Part shown: positions 17,960 through 27,352 of the stretch, one piece after another | How positions within the stretch are numbered: the stretch's first letter is position 1 | Layout of the letters: every line of letters begins with the position of its first letter | Assembly: GCF_014205215.1 (NCBI RefSeq) | Contig: NZ_JACHNC010000001.1 | Location: forward strand, 5,452,501-5,516,500 | From: Actinoplanes lobatus | GTDB lineage: Bacteria > Actinomycetota > Actinomycetes > Mycobacteriales > Micromonosporaceae | DNA: 64,000 bases | Direction of reading: 5' to 3' | Translations under genes and position numbers: made by a program | The notes under the pieces: model-generated | Told to the model about the DNA's origin: nothing | The model's database searches: none | What the model saw: only the letters and a program-made list of their open reading frames with translations

Positions 17960-18511
17960 GTGACCCGGATCCGTCTCACTGCTCAGGAACGCCACGCTCA
18001 ACTGGTGGCGGCCGCCGTCACCGCCTTCGCCCGGGGCGGCTACGCCGGCACCACCACCGACCAGGTGGCCCGCATCGCCGGCGTCTCCCAGCCGTACGTG
18101 ATCCGGATCTTCGGCTCGAAGCAGGAGCTGTTCCTGGCCACCATGTGGCACGCGTCCGACCGGGTGCAGCGGATCTGGCGGGAGGCGGCCGCCGTCGATC
18201 CCACGCTCCCCGGGCTGGGCAAGGCGTTCAAGGCGCTGCTCGCCGAACGGGACCTGCTGGTCGTGCTGCTGCACGCGTTCACGACCGGGGCCGACCCGGG
18301 GCTCGGCGACGCGGTCCGCCAGTGCTACGGCAACATGTTCATGCTGGTCCGCGAGCTGACCGGGGCGACCGCCGAACAGGCACGGGACTTCTTCGCCGCC
18401 GGCATGCTGATCACCGTGCTCGGCGCGATGCGGGTGCTGGGGCCGGACGCGGTGCCGCCCCAGCCGTGGATGACCGACCTGTTGGGCACCCTGCCCTACG
18501 ACCAGGAGTGA
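17960..18511 (+). CDS. TetR-family transcriptional regulator
   Basis: 183 residues. The N-terminal HTH is clear: QERHAQLVAAAVTAFARGGY, then AGTTTDQVARIAGVSQPYVIRIFGSKQELF. The C-terminal ligand domain is not assignable. GTG 17960 has no ribosome site and lies very close to the promoter region, so the message may be leaderless. It is divergent from the MFS exporter, which it probably represses together with itself through the GTTATC palindrome. Confidence 0.92.
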   Translation: MTRIRLTAQERHAQLVAAAVTAFARGGYAGTTTDQVARIAGVSQPYVIRIFGSKQELFLATMWHASDRVQRIWREAAAVDPTLPGLGKAFKALLAERDLLVVLLHAFTTGADPGLGDAVRQCYGNMFMLVRELTGATAEQARDFFAAGMLITVLGAMRVLGPDAVPPQPWMTDLLGTLPYDQE

Positions 18512-18515
18512 GGCG

Positions 18516-19370
18516 TCACATGTTGTGGCGGGTGTAGGCCGGCTCCCGCCAGCCCAGCATCGCCTCGGTCATCCGGATCGCGTCGTGGTTCGCCCGTACG
18601 TCGTGCACCCGCATGATCCGGGCGCCCCGCATGATCGAGAAGACCACCGTGGCCAGCGTGCCGGCCAGCCGCTCCTGCTGCGGCCGGTCCAGCGTCTCGC
18701 CGATGAAGTCCTTGTTGCTCAGCGCCGCCAGCATCGGAAAGCCGATCGCCGCGATCTCGTCCAGCCGCCGGGTCAGCTCCAGCGAGTGGTAGGTGTTCTT
18801 GTTCAGGTCGTGACCCGGATCGATGATGATCTGGTCCGGGCGGACCCCACGGGACAGCGCCAGCTCCACCTTCTCCCGCAGGAACGCGCCCACCTCGGCG
18901 GTCACGTCGTGGTACCGCGGCTTCGGGTACTCGGTGCGCGGCGCGGCCAGGCTGTGACAGATCACCAGCTGCGCGTCCGTCCCCGCCACGGCGTCGGCCA
19001 TCGCCGGATCACGCAGCCCGGACGTGTCGTTGACGACCCCGGCGCCCGCCCTGATCACCTCGGCGGCGACCTCGGGCCGGAACGTGTCCACCGACACCAC
19101 CGCCAGACCACGGGCCGCCTCGACGACCGGCAGCACCCGGTCCAGCTCCTCGGCGGCGGTCACCTCCGGGCCGGGCGCGAACGGGACACCACCGATGTCG
19201 ATCCAGTCGGCGCCGTCCGCGGCCGCCGCCCGCACCGCCTCGGTCGCCTTCTCCAGCGCGAACGTCCGGCCCTTGTCGTGGAACGAATCCGGCGTACGGT
19301 TCACGATCGCCATCACCACGACCTGCCGGGAGAAGTCGTAGGTCCGGCCGCCGATGATCCGCTCGCTCAC
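18516..19370 (-). CDS. folP2: FolP2-type dihydropteroate synthase homologue
   Basis: 284 residues, TIM-barrel pterin-binding family. The segment VMAIVNRTPDSFHDKGRTF carries Arg where true DHPS has Val (GIVNVTPDSF), and DKG in place of the usual DGG. The same NRTPDSF-DKG signature occurs in mycobacterial FolP2, reported to lack DHPS activity. Other conserved segments: GADWIDIGG, VSVDTFRPEVA, VVNDTSG, IIIDPGHDLNKNT, LAALSNKDFIGETL and RVHDVRAN. Start GTG 19370. No folate genes adjoin it. It is probably not the folate enzyme; the true substrate is unknown. Confidence 0.85.
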   Translation of the reverse strand: MSERIIGGRTYDFSRQVVVMAIVNRTPDSFHDKGRTFALEKATEAVRAAAADGADWIDIGGVPFAPGPEVTAAEELDRVLPVVEAARGLAVVSVDTFRPEVAAEVIRAGAGVVNDTSGLRDPAMADAVAGTDAQLVICHSLAAPRTEYPKPRYHDVTAEVGAFLREKVELALSRGVRPDQIIIDPGHDLNKNTYHSLELTRRLDEIAAIGFPMLAALSNKDFIGETLDRPQQERLAGTLATVVFSIMRGARIMRVHDVRANHDAIRMTEAMLGWREPAYTRHNM

Positions 19371-19467
19371 ACCCGGACCCTAACAGGCGGCGTTTGGGCC
19401 GCTCACGGCCACGGCGGCGACGCGGGCGCGGGCGGCGGGCGCGGTGCCTGCCGGGGCACCCACCTTC

Positions 19468-19521
19468 CGCGATCTTGGACGTTTTCCCGCCGAGTGCGGT
19501 GGCCTATCGTCCAAGATCGCG
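19468..19521. repeat. Solo copy of a REP-like palindromic element
   Basis: A perfect 13-bp inverted repeat (CGCGATCTTGGAC at 19468-19480, GTCCAAGATCGCG at 19509-19521) encloses a 28-base loop containing GTTTTCCCGCC and GCGGTGG. The same arms and loop recur at 37780-38078 within cydDC. It lies between the starts/ends of folP2 and the protease-STAND gene, in a 193-base gap with no gene. Confidence 0.85.
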
Positions 19522-19563
19522 TTCGGCGGCGGGGTGCTGCGGGGCCTGGCACGACCGTACGGA

Positions 19564-22500
19564 TCAGGGGAAGCCTTGGGTGCGGCGGACGGTGACGTAG
19601 GTTTCGGTGGCCTCGTCGATGTTGCCCGGGTCTGCGCGTAGCGCTCGGAGGATGAGGCGTGCGGATTGTGCCTGGGTCAGGGCGGCGGGGTTTTCGGGGT
19701 TACGGCCGGCGGCGGCGGTGAGGGCGCGCGCGAACCGGGTGAGGACCTCGGCGCAGGTGCCGCCGGGGACCGCGGGCCAGCCGTAGCGGGAGGCCGCGGC
19801 GCACGCGTAGTCGGCGGCCGGGCCGGGGCGGTCGGCGCGCAGGTGGGTGACCGCCGCGTGCACCAGGATCGTGGTGGCCTCGGCGTCCGGGACGGCGGGG
19901 CGGGAACCGGCCAGGGTGACGGCGCGGGCGGTGAGGCGGCAGGCGATCCTGTGGTCGCGGGCGGCGCTGCGTAGCAGGCCCGCCTCGGCGGCGGCGACCG
20001 GCAGCAGGTCGGGCAGCGGGGTGTGGCGGCAGAGGGCGAAGGCCTCCATGGACAGTTCGACGGCCTCGCGGAGGCGCCCGGAGTGGCGGGCGACGGTGAC
20101 CGCCTCGGCCAGGTCGCCGGCGAGCAGGGCGGCGCGGTCCGGGTCGGCGCGGTAGGTGTCGTGCAGGGAGCGGCTCATCGCCAGCCCGGCGGCGTAGACC
20201 GGTTCGGCGTCGGCGAGCCGGCCGGTACGGCGCAGGCAGCGGCCCAGATGGCGATGCATCAGGGCGACCCGTTCGCGGGGGGCGCGTACCGGCGGGTCGA
20301 GGGTGGGATCCCGGTCGAGGCAGTGGCGCAGGTCGTCGATCGCCTCGGCGGGCCGGTCCAGGTCGGACAGCAGCAGGCCACGCAGCCCCCGCAACTCGAT
20401 GAGCGCGATCTGCTCGTCGTAGGTGCGGGCCACCGGTTCGGCGTACTGGCACACCTGGAGAGCGACTTCCGGATCGACTACCTCGATGAACGCCATGGCC
20501 ATGTCGTAGAGCGGCAGCCCCAGCCATTCGGCGGCGTTCGGGCCGGGCATGTCGAGGACCGCGCGGACCTCCGACCACCGGGCGGCGGCCTCCTCCGGGT
20601 CGCCGTCGTGGGCCGCGTCGACGGCGAGCCCGGCGGCGACGCCGGCGTGCAGGGCGCGGTCCGGCAGGGTGACCCCACCGCGGGTCCGGTCCAGCAGTTC
20701 GCGCGCCTTGCCGGTGCCGGCGGCCACATCGGTGAGGTGGTAGCCGAGCAGCCCCAGCCGGACGAGCAGGGTGGACGCGATCTGATCGTCCGGGTCGGCC
20801 GGATCCTTCTCCGGCACCAGGGAGAACGCGGCCGTGAACAGGCGGCGGGCGTGCTTCGGCCGGTCGCCGACGTGGGCGATCACCCCGCCGTCGTGGAGTT
20901 CGATGACGCGCATCAGGTGCTCGGACGTGTACGGCGTGGGCGGGTCACCGGCCCGCTGCCCGATCCGGCGGGCGCTGTCGTGCTCGTGGCGCAGCCGGCA
21001 GTGCAGTGACAGCAGGTGTACCAGCCGGTCGCGGGTGAACGGCAGGTCGACGCCGTCGGTGACCGCCTGTTCCCGGATCGCGCGGTCGTAGTCGCGGGCC
21101 TCCGCCATGCCGGTGTGGTTCTCGGCGGCGGCGAGCATCCCGGCGGCGACCCGGCTGTGCAGGTTGAGGCCGAACGCCGACGAGTCCACCAGCGGGGGAA
21201 GCAGTTCCTGGACCGCGCCGAGCTGGGCGTGGGCGCCGGCCGGGTCGGCGCCGATGAGATGGTGGGCGAGGGCGAGCCGGGCCAGTGCCAGCGACTCGAC
21301 CGCGCCCGGCCGGCGGTCGGCGGCCGGCTGGGCGCCCAGCGCGACGGCCTCGACGGCGTACGCCCCTCCTGCGTCGACGTCGAGGAAGTGCGCGGCCCGG
21401 ATCGCGGCCCGGGCCAGCGCCTGGAACAGGTCGGTCTCGCCGATCGGCTGGCCCGCGGCGATCCGGCTTCGGCACACGTCGACCAGGTCCAGCGTGGTCC
21501 GGTACGCCTGGAGACCGAGGCCGTGCTGTTCCTGCCAGTCGGCGAGTTCCCCGGCGACGGTGGGCAGCCCGGCCGCCGCCCACATCGCCGGCGCCTTCGC
21601 GACGACCGCCTCGATCTGTCGTTTCGCCTGGCTGCCCGCGCTGATCGCGCCGGAGATGTCACCGGCCTCGATGCGCAGCAGGCCCAGCATCCGCCACATC
21701 TCGCCGTCGCGGACGGCGAAGCCCGGCTCGCTGACGTCGTCGGGCACGGTGCCGCGCAGCCCTTCGACCAGGTGCCGTTCGGCGTCGGCGTTGCGGTCCG
21801 TGAGAATCGCCAGCCGGGCGGCGGCCCAGTGCGCGGACCGTCGCAGGTGCACGCCGATGGGCAGGCCGCTGACCCGCTCGGCGACCCGGAACGACTCGTC
21901 GGACCAGCGCTGGGCCAGGCCGTGGTCGTCCAGTTGGGCCGCGATGCCGATCGCCACCACCAGCGACTGGGCGAGCAGGATCTGCATCTGGGTGTAGCTG
22001 GGCGGCTCGGCGCGCAGCAGCGCGAACAGCTCCTCCGCCTCGGCCAGCGTGTCGGCGGTGACGGTGCCGATGGCCAGGACCTGGAGACGCAGATGGCCCA
22101 CGAAGATCGAGGCCGTGCGGTAGACCGGGTGGTCGCCGGGGATGCTCGCGAGCGTGTCCACGGCCTGCTGGGCGAGCCGGGTGGCCTGGTCGTGGTCACC
22201 GACCACGACCAGGTTCATGGCGTTGCTGGCCAGGGTGATGGCCAGTTGCATGGCGGCCACCGGGTTCATGCCGATCCGCTGGTAGGCCTGGTGCGCCTCG
22301 TCGAAGAACGCGGACGCCTCGGTGGCCGACCCCTGCGACATCAGGATCTGGCCGAGACCCAGGCTGGCCTCGGCCACCTGTACGTCGTCGAGCCCGCTGG
22401 CCCGGCGCAGCAGCCGCAGCGCCCGGCCGGAGGCGGCGCTGGCCTCGCCCGGCTGCCCGAGACCGTTGTGCAGCTGCGCCTTGAGGGTGAGCGCCTCGAC

Positions 22501-24675
22501 CAGCCGGCCGGTGCGCTCGGGACCGTCGGGGGTGATCCGGATCGCCGGTTCCAGCCGGTCCAGGGCCTCCCGCAACTGGCCGCCGACGAGCAGGTAGCGG
22601 GCGATCGTGATGCGGAACATGACGACCACCGACTCCTCGAACCCGTCGTGGCCGGCCGCGTCCAGGATCTTGCCGAGGACCACGACGGCCAGGTCCTTGA
22701 GCGCCCATTCGACGTGGTCGGGCAGGTAGGAGCCGACCTCGTAGAACAGGTCGTCGTCCAGGGCCAGCTGCGCCTCGACCACGGCGCCGGCCGCGTTGCC
22801 GAGCTCACCGCCGACCGACGGGGCGAGGCGTACGGCCAGTGGCACCAGCCGGCGGATGTCGGCGCCGAGCAGGTCACGCAGGGCGGCCGTGGCGGTGGGG
22901 GAGTGCCGTCCGGCCCGGGCCAGCACGGTCAGCGCCTGCCCGGCGCGGCGGTCGTCGACGACGGCGACGACCCGGCGCAGCAGGTCCGGCTCGGCCTCGC
23001 AGACCTCGGCGGCGAGGCGTTCGGCGAGCAGGTCGGGGCCGAGCGGGGTCCAGTAGCCGGTACCGTGCTGGGCGCCGTCGTACAGGTCGTGCAGCCACTC
23101 CGCGACCGGCTCGGCGCGTTCCAGCCGCCAGCCCAGCACGTCACCGAGCAGGGCGCATCCCTCCGCCTCGGCGGCGGCGCCGGCCAGGCTCATCAGCGCC
23201 ACGGCCCGGCGCTGCGCCAACGGGTCGAGGCGCAGTCCGGCGACCCGGGCGGTGGCCTTCCAGTAGACGTGCTCGTGTTCCAGAACGGCATCGAGGGCGT
23301 TCACACCGCTGCGCGCGACCGTGCCCGGGTTCAGGGCGGCCACCACGGCCGCGGCGTGCAGGTGCAGCAGCGGGGTGTCGCCGCGGAAGTCCGGCGGCGG
23401 GCCCGGCGGTCCGGGCGGCACCCCGGCGTGGGCGGCGAACGCGGCCAGGGCCCGTTCGTACTCGCCGGTCCAGTCGCCGGGCGCGACACCGGGCAGGTGC
23501 AGCCCGCAGATCCGGGCGTCCAGGTTGGTCCTCAGGGAGGCGCTGATGCCGATGCCGACGTCCTTCCACCAGGCGCCGGCCCGGCGGGCCAGGACCAGCA
23601 GCCGGATCGGTGGGCGCTCCGAGCGGGCCAGCTCGTCCAGTTCGGAGATCAAATGCCTGAGGCGTACGTGGTCCTCGCCGTAGTCGGCGACGATCAGCAC
23701 CGGTTCGCCCAGCCTGTCGAGCGCCTCGATGAGCCGGTCGACCGGGCCGGGGCCGGGGTCCATCCGGTCCACCGGCCGCAGGAACCCGGCCACCCAGCCG
23801 TGCTCGTGCCGGCCGCTGACCAGCTGCCCGGCCAGCCGGGTCTTGCCGACGCCGCCCGCGCCGGTGACCAGCCGCACCGAGAACGGCTCGGCCGAGTCGC
23901 ACCAGGCGGTGAGCGCCTCGATCTCGGCGTCGCGGCCCTCGAACGGCACGATGCCGCGTTCCGGGCGCAGCAGGTCGGCGGTGCTGCCGTGGGCGCCGCC
24001 GCGGGTCGCGCGCTCACCGGGCCGGTGCAGGATGGAGCCGAGTCTCGGGACCAGCCAGCGGCGGCGGGCCGCCTTCCAGCCGGGACTGCCGTCCAGACCC
24101 TCCAGACCGGGTACGCCGGCGAGCGGCACCACCCAACCGCCGCGGGCCCCGTGCTCGCCGCCGCGGGTGGCCTTGACCGGCCCGATCACCCGCCCGGTCC
24201 GCACGTCGAACGCCGGTGACCCGCTGATCCCCGGCTCGACCGTGTCGTCCCCGATCTGGAGGAACCGGACGCCGTCGGCCTCGGTCGGGCCGTCGATCCG
24301 GTACCGGCCGTGGACCAGGGTGGGCCGGTCGCTGAACAGCCGCTGGTAGCCGGCGATCCGGACCTCGCCCGGATGGGCCTCGTCGGGGCGCGGGGCGTGC
24401 TGCACATCGGCGTACGGGTGCTCGTCGCCGATCGTCACGTCCACGACCGCGAGGTCCGGCAGCGGGGTCCAGCCGTCGTCCGGCCGCTGCTCGGGGCGCC
24501 GCCAGCGGACCGTGCCCGGGTAGTCGCGGCCGTGCCAGTGGACCGTGCACTCCGCGTGGTCCTGAACCACGTGCGCGCAGGTGACCAGGACTCCCGGCGC
24601 GACGAAGAAGCCGTTGCCGTCCGAGTCGCCGGCCCGGACGGCCGCACACACGTCGTACAGCTCGTCGGTCGTCAC
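19564..24675 (-). CDS. Trypsin-like protease / STAND NTPase / TPR signalling protein
   Basis: 1703 residues in one frame. Residues 1-205 are a trypsin-like protease with His35 (TCAHVV), Asp74 (DLAVVDV) and Ser151 (GISGSPAF), a complete triad. Residues about 240-450 are a STAND-type P-loop ATPase with Walker A GAGGVGKTR (272-280) and Walker B VLIVADYGE (326-334). From about 650 to the end the protein is all helical with repeated TPR-type pairs (for example EASAASGRALRLLRRA). In STAND proteins the repeats sense a trigger, the ATPase oligomerises and the effector, here a protease, is switched on. The nearest published logic is Avs/NLR-type antiviral defence, but a signalling role is also possible. 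GTG 24675; no partner gene. Confidence 0.9.
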   Translation of the reverse strand: MTTDELYDVCAAVRAGDSDGNGFFVAPGVLVTCAHVVQDHAECTVHWHGRDYPGTVRWRRPEQRPDDGWTPLPDLAVVDVTIGDEHPYADVQHAPRPDEAHPGEVRIAGYQRLFSDRPTLVHGRYRIDGPTEADGVRFLQIGDDTVEPGISGSPAFDVRTGRVIGPVKATRGGEHGARGGWVVPLAGVPGLEGLDGSPGWKAARRRWLVPRLGSILHRPGERATRGGAHGSTADLLRPERGIVPFEGRDAEIEALTAWCDSAEPFSVRLVTGAGGVGKTRLAGQLVSGRHEHGWVAGFLRPVDRMDPGPGPVDRLIEALDRLGEPVLIVADYGEDHVRLRHLISELDELARSERPPIRLLVLARRAGAWWKDVGIGISASLRTNLDARICGLHLPGVAPGDWTGEYERALAAFAAHAGVPPGPPGPPPDFRGDTPLLHLHAAAVVAALNPGTVARSGVNALDAVLEHEHVYWKATARVAGLRLDPLAQRRAVALMSLAGAAAEAEGCALLGDVLGWRLERAEPVAEWLHDLYDGAQHGTGYWTPLGPDLLAERLAAEVCEAEPDLLRRVVAVVDDRRAGQALTVLARAGRHSPTATAALRDLLGADIRRLVPLAVRLAPSVGGELGNAAGAVVEAQLALDDDLFYEVGSYLPDHVEWALKDLAVVVLGKILDAAGHDGFEESVVVMFRITIARYLLVGGQLREALDRLEPAIRITPDGPERTGRLVEALTLKAQLHNGLGQPGEASAASGRALRLLRRASGLDDVQVAEASLGLGQILMSQGSATEASAFFDEAHQAYQRIGMNPVAAMQLAITLASNAMNLVVVGDHDQATRLAQQAVDTLASIPGDHPVYRTASIFVGHLRLQVLAIGTVTADTLAEAEELFALLRAEPPSYTQMQILLAQSLVVAIGIAAQLDDHGLAQRWSDESFRVAERVSGLPIGVHLRRSAHWAAARLAILTDRNADAERHLVEGLRGTVPDDVSEPGFAVRDGEMWRMLGLLRIEAGDISGAISAGSQAKRQIEAVVAKAPAMWAAAGLPTVAGELADWQEQHGLGLQAYRTTLDLVDVCRSRIAAGQPIGETDLFQALARAAIRAAHFLDVDAGGAYAVEAVALGAQPAADRRPGAVESLALARLALAHHLIGADPAGAHAQLGAVQELLPPLVDSSAFGLNLHSRVAAGMLAAAENHTGMAEARDYDRAIREQAVTDGVDLPFTRDRLVHLLSLHCRLRHEHDSARRIGQRAGDPPTPYTSEHLMRVIELHDGGVIAHVGDRPKHARRLFTAAFSLVPEKDPADPDDQIASTLLVRLGLLGYHLTDVAAGTGKARELLDRTRGGVTLPDRALHAGVAAGLAVDAAHDGDPEEAAARWSEVRAVLDMPGPNAAEWLGLPLYDMAMAFIEVVDPEVALQVCQYAEPVARTYDEQIALIELRGLRGLLLSDLDRPAEAIDDLRHCLDRDPTLDPPVRAPRERVALMHRHLGRCLRRTGRLADAEPVYAAGLAMSRSLHDTYRADPDRAALLAGDLAEAVTVARHSGRLREAVELSMEAFALCRHTPLPDLLPVAAAEAGLLRSAARDHRIACRLTARAVTLAGSRPAVPDAEATTILVHAAVTHLRADRPGPAADYACAAASRYGWPAVPGGTCAEVLTRFARALTAAAGRNPENPAALTQAQSARLILRALRADPGNIDEATETYVTVRRTQGFP

Positions 24676-25004
24676 GCCGACGATGCTCCCGTGCGGACGG
24701 TGCGGGCGACATACCTCGTTCGGTTTCGTTCACCAGCCGGAGGGCGGGGCCTCGCTCGGCTCTGTTCACCGGCCGGTGGGGGCCTCCAGGTGCACCACTG
24801 TGGTCACGGTCTCGGCCAGTCCGCCCACACCGGATCGTACGGAAACGTGCCTTGCGGCAAATGTTCGCCGTGAAAGTGCAGGAAAACCGGGATACCAGCT
24901 ATCCGGGGGAAGTTGATGATCATGCGGTTAGAGCGGAGATCCAGGGGTATGCGGCCCGGCATGCGCGTTCTCGGGATCAACGCCCAGACCTACCGGAGCG
25001 TGGA
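24676..25004. other. 329-base intergenic region, divergent promoters expected
   Basis: It separates the protease-STAND gene from the glycosyltransferase operon. There is an imperfect direct repeat (GTTCACCAGCCGGAGGG near 24727 and GTTCACCGGCCGGTGGG near 24765). No convincing RNA or gene is seen, and no clear -35/-10 pair. Confidence 0.4.
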
Positions 25005-26042
25005 GTGACGTTCGCCAGCATCGTCGTACCCACCGTCGGACGGGTCAGCCTCGGCGCGCTGCTGGCCGCGCTCGGTTCGCTGCCGCCCGACATCGAGCTG
25101 CTGATCGTCGACGACCGGGCCGACCGGCGTACCCCTCTCGAAGTGCCCGCCCGGGTGATCGCGGGCCGCGCCGCCGGGCCCGCCGCGGCCCGCAACACCG
25201 GTTGGCGGGCCGCTGCGGGCGAATGGGTGGCGTTCCTCGACGACGACGTGCTGCCCGACCCGGACTGGGTCGAACGGCTGGTCGACGATCTGCGATCGAC
25301 GGCCCCGACCGTCGGCGGGGTGCAGGGCGATCTCCGGGTGCCGCTGCCGCCGGACCGGCCGCCCACCGACTGGGAGCGGGTCACCGCGTCCCTCGCCGAC
25401 GGCGAGTGGCTCACCGCGGACATGGCCTACCGCCGGGCCGCGCTGGCCCGCGCCGGCGGCTTCGACGAACGGCTGCCGCGCGCCTTCCGCGAGGACGCCG
25501 AGCTGGCCTTCCGGGTCCGGCTGGCGGGCTGGGAGCTGCACCGCGGCCGTCGCCGGGCCACCCATCCGGTCCGTCCGGAAGATCGATGGATCAGCGTACG
25601 GGTACAGCGCGGCAACGCCGACGACGCCCTGCTGCGCCGCCTCTACGGACCGGCCTGGCATACGGTGCTCGGGATTCCGCCCGGACGCAGGCACCGGCAC
25701 GCCGTGGTCACCGCCTGCCTGGCCGCGGCCGCCGGATCGGCCCTCCTGCGCGTGGCCACCGGAGACCGGGTCTGGTCGCCGGTGGCCGCCCTGGCCGCGG
25801 CCGGCTGGGCGGCCGGGACCGCCGAGTTCGCGCTGGCCCGCATCGCTCCCGGCCCCCGCGACTCCCGCGAGGTCGCCACCATGCTGGTGACCAGCACCGT
25901 CATCCCCCCGGTGGCGATCGCCCACTGGCTGCGCGGCTGGTTGCGATGGCGCGGCGCCGAGCCGCACCGGCCGGTTCCCGAGGCGCCGTCCGTTCCACTG
26001 CCCGACGGTTCCACCGCGCCACACGGAGGGTGGCCCCGGTGA
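25005..26042 (+). CDS. Family 2 glycosyltransferase
   Basis: 345 residues from GTG 25005, chosen because the GT-A fold begins directly with [11 protein letters not shown] and GGAG lies upstream; the longer open frame adds a non-homologous-looking tail. Seen: [37 protein letters not shown] (the DXD metal site) and [18 protein letters not shown]. Two C-terminal hydrophobic segments follow (about 225-285). It transfers a sugar from a nucleotide sugar, probably at the membrane. First gene of a four-gene operon. Confidence 0.9.
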   Translation: MTFASIVVPTVGRVSLGALLAALGSLPPDIELLIVDDRADRRTPLEVPARVIAGRAAGPAAARNTGWRAAAGEWVAFLDDDVLPDPDWVERLVDDLRSTAPTVGGVQGDLRVPLPPDRPPTDWERVTASLADGEWLTADMAYRRAALARAGGFDERLPRAFREDAELAFRVRLAGWELHRGRRRATHPVRPEDRWISVRVQRGNADDALLRRLYGPAWHTVLGIPPGRRHRHAVVTACLAAAAGSALLRVATGDRVWSPVAALAAAGWAAGTAEFALARIAPGPRDSREVATMLVTSTVIPPVAIAHWLRGWLRWRGAEPHRPVPEAPSVPLPDGSTAPHGGWPR

Positions 26043-26100
26043 GCGCGCCGCTCCACGACGCGGTGCCGTTCGACCGGGACGGCCTGCTGGAGGCGGAGAC

Positions 26101-27303
26101 ATGCGCATCGCGATGATCTCCGAACACGCCAGCCCGCTCGCGGCGCTCGGTGGCGCCGGCGCGGGCGGGCAGAACTCGCACGTCGCCGAACTCGCCGCCG
26201 CCCTGGCCGCCAACGGGCACGAGGTACGCGTCTACACCCGCCGGGACAGCCCCGGCCTGCCGGAGGTCGTGCCGATGGGGGAGCGGGCCGACGTGGTCCA
26301 CGTACCGGCCGGGCCGGCCGAGGCGCTGCCCGAGGATGAGCTGCTGCCGTACCTGGGCGCCTTCGCGGCGTGGATGGCCGCCGACTGGCGCGCCGAGTGG
26401 ATGCCGGACGTGGCGCACGCCCACTTCTGGATGAGCGGGCTGGCCGCCCTCGACGCCGGGCACTCCTGCGGGGTGCCGATGGTGCAGACCTTCCACGCCC
26501 TCGGCACCGTCGAACGCCGCCACCAGGGCGCCGCCGACACCAGCCCGCCCGGGCGGATCGGCTACGAACGGCACATCGGGCGGGCCGCCGACCGGGTGAT
26601 CGTGCAATGCCGCGACGAGGTCGGGGAACTGCTGCCCCTCGGGGTGCCGCGGTCGAGGATGTCGCTGGTGCCGTCCGGGGTCGACACCGAACGGTTCAGC
26701 TCGCGGGGTCCGGCCGTGGAGCGCACCCCCGGGCTGAACCGGATCCTGACGGTGGCCCGGTTCGTCGAGCGCAAGGGCATCGAGGACAGCATCCGGGCCA
26801 TGCCGGCGGTGCCCGGCGCCGAGCTCGTGGTGGTCGGCGGTCCACCGGCCGCGGAACTCGACGCCGAGCCGTACGCCCGCCGGCTCCGGGCTCTCGCCGA
26901 GCACTGCCGGGTCGCGGACCGGGTCCGGCTGGCCGGCGCGGTTCCGGCGCACGAGATGCCGGCCTGGTACCGGTCCGCCGACGTGCTCGCCACCACGCCC
27001 TGGTACGAGCCGTTCGGTCTCACCCCGCTGGAGGCGATGGCCTGCGGGGTGCCGGTGGTCGCCACCGCGGTCGGCGGGCTCACCGACACGGTCGTCGACG
27101 GCGTCACCGGCGATCTGGTGCCGCCCCGCAACCCGCGCGCCCTGGCCCTCGCGCTGCGCCGGCTCGCCGGGGACGAGGTCCGCCGGTACGGCTACGCCGC
27201 CGCGGCCGCCGACCGGGCCGCCGCCTCCTACTCGTGGCCACGTATCGCCGAGCGCCTGACCGCCGTCTACGCGGCCGTCGCGAACCTGGAGGCAGTCGCT
27301 TGA
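26101..27303 (+). CDS. Family 4 glycosyltransferase
   Basis: 400 residues, GT-B fold. The N-terminal [13 protein letters not shown] and [20 protein letters not shown] form the acceptor-side glycine-rich loop. The C-terminal Rossmann half has [20 protein letters not shown] and the donor-binding EX7E-type motif [23 protein letters not shown] 26101 follows GGAGGCGGAGAC. A 58-base spacer separates it from the GT2 gene. It probably builds the same surface glycan. Confidence 0.93.
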   Translation: MRIAMISEHASPLAALGGAGAGGQNSHVAELAAALAANGHEVRVYTRRDSPGLPEVVPMGERADVVHVPAGPAEALPEDELLPYLGAFAAWMAADWRAEWMPDVAHAHFWMSGLAALDAGHSCGVPMVQTFHALGTVERRHQGAADTSPPGRIGYERHIGRAADRVIVQCRDEVGELLPLGVPRSRMSLVPSGVDTERFSSRGPAVERTPGLNRILTVARFVERKGIEDSIRAMPAVPGAELVVVGGPPAAELDAEPYARRLRALAEHCRVADRVRLAGAVPAHEMPAWYRSADVLATTPWYEPFGLTPLEAMACGVPVVATAVGGLTDTVVDGVTGDLVPPRNPRALALALRRLAGDEVRRYGYAAAAADRAAASYSWPRIAERLTAVYAAVANLEAVA

Positions 27304-27352
27304 ACCCCCTCGACGTCCACCTGACCGGGCTCGTACAGGAGAGCTCGTACCC

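Noticed and set aside
21016..24219. 1067-codon open frame antisense to the protease-STAND gene
   Set aside because: A high-GC shadow frame; no motifs, and the minus-strand protein has full domain logic.
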